Of a stretch of 64,000 nucleotides of DNA, positions 57,680-64,000 are shown one piece after another. This stretch comes from Chondrilla cf. caribensis. Lineage: Eukaryota; Porifera; Demospongiae; Chondrillida; Chondrillidae. How positions within the stretch are numbered: position 1 is the first letter of the stretch; each line of letters opens with the position of its first letter. Both the position numbers and the translations under genes were made by a program. The notes under the pieces are model-generated. The model worked only from the letters and a program-made list of their open reading frames with translations, had not been told where the DNA came from and ran no database searches. The stretch is taken from NCBI GenBank assembly GCA_964020155.1, contig OZ026547.1, positions 320,001 through 384,000 of the forward strand, in the 5' to 3' direction.

Positions 57680-58000
57680 AGTTCTGGGTCCAAGCAAACA
57701 AGCCAGATTGGTGAGTTCCAATCTCTGAATGTATCCAAAGATGAATGTGGGCTATTTGCAATAGCAAACGCCACGGCACTTGTGAACGGCATAGATCCCA
57801 CCACCTGCAGTTAGTTCCAATCTCTGAATGTATCCAAAGATGAATGTGGGCTATTTGCAATAGCAAACGCCACAGCACTTGTAAACGGCATAGATCCCAT
57901 CACCTGCAGTTGGGATCAATCCTCCATGAGAAGAACTATCTACAGCATGATAAAGAATAGGAAGATACCCTGCCCCATCGACATCGGGAGGGTGATGGGA
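57680..58000 (+). pseudogene. Catalytic-Cys exon, tandemly duplicated
   Basis: FQSLNVSKDECGLFAIANAT, ALVNGIDPTTCS occurs twice in a row (57717-57810 and 57815-57910). The second copy continues WDQSSMRRTIYSMIKNRKIP to CPIDIGRVMGS and a stop. DECG supplies the C48 nucleophile and the upstream Gln. This is the best copy of the subtype A C-terminus. Confidence 0.68.
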
Positions 58001-58191
58001 TCATAGCAATTTTTACAGTTAGACCAATTTGATGTATCATTAACTTTACTCTTAATATTTATCATTTTTATTTTGATTTAATGATGGCCTTCATACCGTG
58101 ACTGCTGAAAAGAATTTTATCAGCAGATCAACCAGTAATAATAAATTGCTTCGTTCACTCGTTCCATCCTCCATCTGCCATCCATGCTCAG

Positions 58192-58255
58192 TGCTCTGAC
58201 CACTCGGTATACTGCTCTGACCACTCGGTATACTGCTCTGACCACTCGGTATACA
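58192..58255 (+). repeat. 21-bp tandem, three units
   Basis: Unit gctctgaccactcggtatac plus t repeated three times just upstream of a CXC-like exon. Confidence 0.85.
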
Positions 58256-58278
58256 CTACACTTTAAAACTATACTTAT

Positions 58279-58410
58279 ATGCCTAGATGTTCCTTCGAAC
58301 AATGCTGCAAGTGCACAACCGGAATGTGCAGCAAGTGTAAGAGTGTTTTCAATAAGAGAATGCATAAACTGTATCCCTCTACAGGAAAATCGATGCAAAA
58401 CACACCTGTG
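58279..58410 (+). pseudogene. CXC-like start exon, altered cysteines
   Basis: MPRCSFEQCCKCTTGMCSKC, then KSVFNKRMHKLYPSTGK in the shifted frame. The alternative frame VFNKRMHKL/ECINCIPLQENRCKTH retains the rest, implying a frameshift inside the cluster. Donor GTAAGT follows CCTGTG. A duplicated 90-bp piece follows (58420-58590). Confidence 0.5.
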
Positions 58411-58739
58411 GTAAGTTACCAGAGACATTGTTCAAAAATTCAATGTTCAAAGCCTACAATTATTATTTTTCGTCTTTGCAGTTTCCACATAGCCACCCAC
58501 CCATAGTGAAAAGTTCAAGAATTCAATGTTCAAAGCCTACAATTATTATTTTTCGTCTTTGCAGTTTCCACATAGCCACCCACCCATAGTGAAAAGATCT
58601 TATGTAGATTACAAATTGTTGCCAGTAAAGAGGTGACTTGGGAAAGTAATCAAATTGGATAATATCCAATGAAATGCAGAATGTAATAGAAGATAAATGA
58701 GGAAGACCGGTGAGCAGTAATCCTGGGGTGATCTCAAGT

Positions 58740-59300
58740 GGCCGTTGAACACTGCTCATATGTCACATGTACATACACTTGCTGTGTTAACCTGCAGAAT
58801 CCAGGACCACTTGCTTGGCCTCCGTTGGATGAGGGACAATCCAATCCCACACAGAATGCACACAGAGAAGGGAGGAGCTTGTGGGTTTGTTCAAATTGTA
58901 CATTAAAACCATTTTATTCGTTGTAATTTACTATGATGAGAATGAAACTCGCTTTGACTGTATAGTACTAAAAAATCATTGTAACTATGATGAAATTCTT
59001 ATTTTACAGATTTACCAACATTGATGGCCACCAGAAGGACCCCAGCACAAGTAGAGAGGAGCCAAAAAGTGAGTACCGGTGGCTAGTTTGAGGTGCGGTG
59101 CGGTGCCAACGGGTCTGTCACCAATTATCCCACCAACACCAGGGAGGTATGAATACTGTTATTACTTGTTTCTTATATATCCTTAATTATGTTATTTCTT
59201 CACGACCGTCTCAAGCTCCATGGTGGAAAGGGAAATGAGAAAACAAGGAGCTGGATGACAGACACATGGATTGCAAATGCAAATGCAATGGTCTCAGCTA
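58740..59300 (+). pseudogene. CPNC end, IVTN-type, NYP and coil exons
   Basis: GRSLWVCSNCTLKPF tail (about 58855-58925; first Cys-Pro changed to Cys-Ser), a TNIDGHQKDPSTSREEPK exon (about 59010-59068), the NYP exon GANGSVTNYPTNTRE (about 59090-59147) and the start of the coil (59215-59260). Confidence 0.5.
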
Positions 59301-59704
59301 ATCCTGCCAAATTTCCAAGGTTAGTATTTTAACTTACTTATATATGTTCCATAATAGATTATATTATCATCATTATCATTTCTGATTCAATATACAGACT
59401 GCAACTCACTCGGCATCCTCAGACTGTAGAGACACAATGTGCCACGATATTGAAGACAAGTGGGACTTTCAGAATGAAATATACAGATTGCCAGGTGAGA
59501 GTGAGAAGTAATATGGAAACTCATTAAGACAAACCTCTGCAGTATATAGTATAGGATATATTCAATGTTCAAAGCCTACAATTATTTTCTCTATTTTCAG
59601 CCTCCTTACTGCCTACCTGGACGAGACAGACGAGACATGGGTCTTTAATTTTTGGTATACCACCTAGACTAAATGTACTTGTCTACTTGTCTATCCCACT
59701 TCAG

Positions 59705-59945
59705 GGCAAACCCAGTTCATAAAGGAACTGCCTCTTCTCGATTTGAGACGTGTGGTTACAAACGGAGTAAATCCAAATAGTAAGTAGTGATGACTGCAGC
59801 CACAAAATCAATAATTACTCTATTCTGTCTTGTTGTGGTTATTCAGGGAAGAGGAAGTTCTGGGTCGAAGGAATTAAACCGGACTGGTGGCCAGAAGAGC
59901 TGCAGTTTGAATCTCCAAATGTATCTAAAGCTCAATGTAAGATAT
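59705..59945 (+). CDS. FIKELPL exon and KPDWWPEEL exon
   Basis: 59707-59780: FIKELPLLDLRRVVTNGVNP, then GTAAGT. 59848-59936: KRKFWVEGIKPDWWPEELQF, ESPNVSKAQ, then gtaaga. Both frames are clean and adjacent in the expected order. The P-x-WWP motif recurs in the other WWP exon class. Confidence 0.55.
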
Positions 59946-60180
59946 AATAAGTAATCCAAATAGTTGCAGTTCCAGTCGCCAAATGTATCTACAGTTCAAT
60001 GTAAGATATGATAATAAGTAATCCAAATAGTAAGTAACCAGCTAGTAGTGATGACTGCAGCCACAAAATCAATGAGAATCCAACACCATCAAGGAAAGGA
60101 AGTGAGCAATGGTGAGTTGTTTATTTGGTATGCTAACACAAGTGCTGGCCTGGTGGGTAATCCAATCACATTTTACACAG

Positions 60181-60415
60181 GTTCCCTCCAACGGGACCAT
60201 CAAAGTGCCAGCAAGTTCATACAACCAACTATCCGCTCAGCACCATGGAGGTTTGAATACTGTTCACCTGTTTACTTGCCCCTTTTCCCTCTTAGGAGCA
60301 ATTAGCCTCATTTATCGGGGGATAATGATGGCACATTCCCTGACCATCAGCACAGGGAATCTGGTGCTGGGCATCATGCCTGGCACAAGGTGTTCATTTG
60401 CTTTCATTGAAGTAA
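60181..60415 (+). CDS. Diverged NYP exon and LVAFLNN-like exon
   Basis: GPSKCQQVHTTNYPLSTMEV (about 60185-60250) aligns with the NYP exon. AISLIYRGIMMAHSLTISTG then NLVLGIMPGTRCSFAFIEV (about 60298-60412) aligns with the LVAFLNNAMG exon. The most diverged pair in the window, perhaps from another family member. Confidence 0.45.
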
Positions 60416-60639
60416 GTATAATGTTTGTGTGTTAAAGATGTGCTTATATTATTGTTTTTTCCCTTCTACCTCCAGTTAAGAACCGTGACAGAGACTACTA
60501 ATGCACTGAACGATTTGAACAAATGGTAAGATTTTCCTTTGAACTATGCTGCAAGTGTAAATATATAATAGAAGATAAATGAGGAAGACCGGTGAGCAGT
60601 AATCCTGGGGTGATTTCAAGTGGACGTCGAACACTGCTC

Positions 60640-61320
60640 ATATGTCACATGTACATACACTTGCTGTGTTAACCTGCAGAATCCTCCGTTGGACAAGGGA
60701 CAATCCAATCCCACACAGAATGCATACAGAGAAGGAAGGAGCTTGAGTGTTCGTCCAAATTGTACATTAAAACCATTTAATTCTTTGTAATTTACTATGA
60801 TGAGAATGAAACTTGAAACTCGCTTTGACTGACTGTATAGCACTAGGAAATCATTGTAACTATGATAAAATTCTTATTTTACAGATTGTTATCAACAATG
60901 ATGGCCAGAAGGACCACAGCACAAGTAGAGAGGAGCCAAAAAGTGAGTACCGGTGGCTAGTTTGAGGTGCAGTGCGGTGCCAACGGGTCTGTCACCAATT
61001 ATCCCACCAACACCAGGGAGGTATGAATACTGTTATTACTTGTTTCTTATATATCCTTAATCATGTTATTTCTTCAATGTTCATAGCGACCGTCTCAAGC
61101 TCCATGGTGGAAAGGGAAATGAGAAAAAACTCAACCAATGAAGGGAATGAAAGAATATTACTGTTGTATTTTGCTTTAATTCTTGGTATATCACTTAGAC
61201 TAAATGTACTTGTCTACTTGTCTATCCCAATTTAGGGCAAACCCAGTTCATTAACGAACTGCCTCTTCTCGATTTGAGACGTGTGGTTACGAATGGAGTG
61301 AATCCAGATAGTAAGTAACC
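60640..61320 (+). pseudogene. CPNC remnant, IVTN, NYP, coil and FINEL exons
   Basis: Order: shortened CPNC tail (60690-60785), a TNNDGQKDHSTSREEPK-like exon (60885-60942), NYP exon (about 60962-61020), coil start (61086-61130), then FINELPLLDLRRVVTNGVNP (61236-61310). Frames are mostly open. Confidence 0.5.
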
Positions 61321-61669
61321 AGCTAGTAGTGATGACTGCAGTCACAAGTCAATGATTACTCTTTTCTGTCTTGTTGTGGTTATTCAGGGAAGAGGAAGTT
61401 CAGGGTCGAAAGAAAGCTCAATGTAAGATATAATAATATGTAACTGTTCACCTAAGTATATTATGCATGTATCAGTATGGCATTTTGTGGTATTGTGTAA
61501 CCTTCCAGTTCATACAATATATATAGAAACACCAAGTATGCTAAATAATTCAGTAATTTCACAGCTTTGAGATGAGCACATATAAAAGCCGGTCCTGACA
61601 CTTTCCTTTTTCTCCCAATCCCCAACTTCTTTCAGATAGGCTGTGAGTATCAAGGTACACTGCTCAACA

Positions 61670-61890
61670 ATGTCAAAAAGAGCAGCCGGAACTGGGTTTG
61701 TCCTAGTTGCACATAGTATTTTCTTAAATTACTGATTATTTTATTTGAGACTTTAATAATTACTGATTATTTTAATTGAGACTTTAATAATTACTGATTA
61801 TTTTATTTGAGACTTTAATAATTACTGATTATTTTATTGTTGATTGCAATTGTTCTTCTTTGAGATTACAATGATTACCTTGTCTTGAAA
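61670..61890 (+). pseudogene. PHD tail and its 3' tandem
   Basis: Only KSSRNWVCPSCT-like residues of the PHD remain (61672-61717). Then ATTACTGATTATTTTATTTG is repeated about four times, as after the PHD copies at 50051 and 55065. Confidence 0.5.
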
Positions 61891-62261
61891 TTGCAATGAA
61901 AAAATGTTCACCAATTATCCCACCAACACCAGGGAGGTATGTTATTTACTTGTTTCTTATATATCCTTATTATGTTATTTCTTCACGACCGTCTCAAGCT
62001 CCATGGTGGAAAGGAAAATGAGAAAAATATTGCAATATATGCAGCTAATCCTGCCATATTCGTGTCATTTTGAATTCCTTAACTTGGAAAGGGAAATGAG
62101 CAGAACTCGAGTGGAGCAACCAATGAAGGAAATGAAAGAATATTACTGTTGTATTTTGCTTGCAATTACTTCATTATTTTGGTATTTAGAATTATTTTCC
62201 CCACAAATTACAAATGGAGTCATTTTCCTTCACCTTCACTATTTTTCATCCACAGAACGTG

Positions 62262-62690
62262 GTACAGATTGTATACCTACCAAAAGGCATTGGCTGGTGG
62301 TGTCCACTGTGGGCTGCTCCCCAGGTACTGTCAAGGTATGACAGTACCCTCCCTGCAGGGGGACAAAGTACTTTTACACAGGATATGAGAAAGTACTTGA
62401 AAAAGCACTTGCCACTCTCCTGAGTAACACCTACAGGGAAATTACTGTTAATTTGTCAAGTGCTCACAACAGAATGGGGGGACAGCTTGTGGCTATGCCG
62501 CAGCCCATGCGACATCACTGTCAAGGCACAGTCCTGTTTGATCAAGCAGTAATGCGCGATCATCTTCTCCATTGCTTTGAAGCAGGCAAGATGCATGGGT
62601 TTCCCCAGGGAAGTTTAGGTGCTCAAATGCTTCGAAGGAGGCAAGCTCCCCTCCGGCAAGAGTACTTAAAATTTACTGAGAGAGCTTAGA
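62262..62690 (+). pseudogene. C48 subtype B exon, two frameshifts
   Basis: Same start and same two-base insertion as 55586-56032. Later, EITVN replaces EITVEF by loss of one base, then KCSQQNGGTACGYAAAHATS is legible, and the end is LRQEYLKFTERA and stop. Closely related to the 55.6-kb copy. Confidence 0.65.
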
Positions 62691-62974
62691 AGTGACTTTT
62701 GAGAAAATATTTCAGATAAAACAAGGCAATATATAATGAAAGAGAAAACAAGGATGGAGAATCCAATGAAATGCAGAATCTAATAGAAGATATGAAAACA
62801 AGGAAGACCGGTCGTCGAACCAATCAAATGATCATAAAGATCATATAGCCAAGCAGATGAATTAGAAGCTGTAAGAGCATTTACAAAATTTAAGAGAACA
62901 TGGAACAAAAGAAACTAGGTTTACTCCAAAGATTAATCAGATCATTACTAAGATTAATCTATCTGGGGTCATGA

Positions 62975-63420
62975 CAGCAAGGAAGGCCACGCCTCTAAAA
63001 GTGAGGAAGATAACGACATTCTGCTGGGAGGAGGGTGGCTTGATGATGGCCAGATTTGCTGTGGTCAATGCTTTACTAAAACATCAATGGCCACAGCAAA
63101 ATGGCCTGAAAAATACCCTAACCTTGAAGGCTGGGTTCTTTAATAGTGAGTATACATATTGATTGCATCTTTTTGAGAAAGTTGACATCATAATGACATT
63201 ATCTTTAATGAACATATTTTAGCTAACAATACAGATGTGGTTCAAGTGGTACATCAAGCAGGGGACCACTGGGTGACACTTTCAAATAAAGGATGCAGCA
63301 AAGGAGAAATCCTGGTATATGATTTGTTACCGTCCCTGGCTTTGTCAAGCAGAAAGATAAGAATAAATTGTAGAGTGAGACTTTCAGAATGAAGTATGCA
63401 AATTGTCAGGTGGGAGTGAG
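62975..63420 (+). pseudogene. Exon A (extra base) and exon B copy
   Basis: 62980-63147 shares the ggccagatttgc shift with 56.4 and 19.9 kb. 63234-63385 reads VVQVVHQAGDHWVTLSNKGC, ILVYDLLPSLALSSRKIRIN, then ends early; YDSL is YDLL. Confidence 0.6.
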
Positions 63421-63429
63421 AAGTAATAT

Positions 63430-64000
63430 GGAAACTCCTCCCACACAGAATGCACACAGAGAAGGGAGGAGCTTGTGGGTTTGTCCAAATTGTACATTAA
63501 AACCATTTAATTCATTGTAATTTACTATGATGAGAATGAAACTCGCTTTGACTGTCTATATAGCGCTAGGAAATCACTGTAACTACAATATTTTACAGAT
63601 TGTTACCAACATTGATGGCCAGGACCCCAGCACAAGTAGAGAGGAGCCAAAAAGTGAGTACCGGTGGCTAGTTTGAGGTGCAGTGCGGTGCCAACGGGTC
63701 TGTCACCAATTATCCCACCAACACCAGGGAGGTATGAATACTGTTATTACTTGTTTCTTATATATCCTTAATTACGTTATTTCTTCAATGTTCATAGCGA
63801 CCATCTCGAGCTCCATGGTGGAAAGGGAAATGAGAAAACAAGAGGAGCTGGATGACAGACACATGGACGCTGTCAGCCAGCTGCTGAAGACAGCATTTGG
63901 AGAAATCAGTGGAAGGAGGCAAGCTCCTCTCTGGCAAAAGCACTTAAAATTTATTTCTTGCATTTGCAATAAACCCTGGTTAACTTCCATACCAGTGATT
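63430..64000 (+). pseudogene. CPNC tail, IVTN, NYP, coil and PHD start, cut by window end
   Basis: REGRSLWVCPNC-type tail (about 63450-63515), IVTNIDGQ exon (about 63598-63652), NYP exon (about 63673-63731), coil EREMRKQEELDDRHMDAVSQ (63810-63912) joined directly to RRQAPLWQKHLKFISCICNK (63913-) of the PHD exon. The rest lies outside the window. Confidence 0.5.

Noticed and set aside
1..64000. Reverse transcriptase, integrase or viral genes
   Set aside because: No YxDD, integrase zinc motif, capsid or LTR pair was seen on either strand.
1..64000. tRNA or rRNA genes
   Set aside because: No stretch with convincing A and B boxes or conserved rRNA cores was noticed by eye; a dedicated scan was not possible.

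Overview
The window is eukaryotic nuclear DNA: AT-rich, with short spliced exons bounded by GT/AG, long microsatellites and many small DNA transposons. Compact introns, PHD and RING fragments and a swarm of C48 (Ulp1-like) protease exons suggest a marine invertebrate, most likely a sponge. This is inference, because no ribosomal or mitochondrial marker is present. No RNA gene, CRISPR array or bacterial operon was seen.

The standout object is a DNA transposon of about 14.0 kb at 5612-19595. It has terminal inverted repeats of about 45 bp (43 of 45 positions match) and a 4-bp target duplication (AACA). It sits in a repeat whose empty form is seen elsewhere in the window, for example around 29430 and 3410. 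It carries two intron-rich genes transcribed outward from a shared 145-bp promoter. The minus-strand gene has 13 exons, all in phase (667 aa), and encodes a ParB-like domain protein. The plus-strand gene has at least 11 exons. It encodes a transposase-like protein with candidate DDE acidic residues, of the kind I recall as DUF7869, and ends in a possible chromatin-reader-like domain. The two stop codons lie about 225 bp from the two element ends. Two minisatellites with a shared ACAAATTTG core sit subterminally, and two MITEs with clear terminal repeats lie inside its introns.

On both sides (1-5607 and 19600-64000, apart from a spacer at about 37.8-43.3 kb) the DNA is a patchwork of duplicated, rearranged and mostly broken exons from one modular gene family. 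The modules I can recognise are: a CXC-like cysteine cluster, exons with an NYP motif, an 'LVAFLNNAMG' exon, a RING half-finger, a coiled segment, a P-x-WWP exon, and the C48 protease. The protease has exon A with GGGWLND, exon B with HWV and YDSL, and an exon with the catalytic Cys. One protease subtype ends in a PHD finger. Copies read on the minus strand left of about 32.8 kb and on the plus strand to its right.

The spacer at 37.8-43.3 kb holds simple repeats, a pogo/Tigger-like MITE, a 490-bp CA tract and unrecognised fragments. Two further insertions in the right arm (44303-45252 and about 53948-54672) can be delimited by comparison with paralogous copies.
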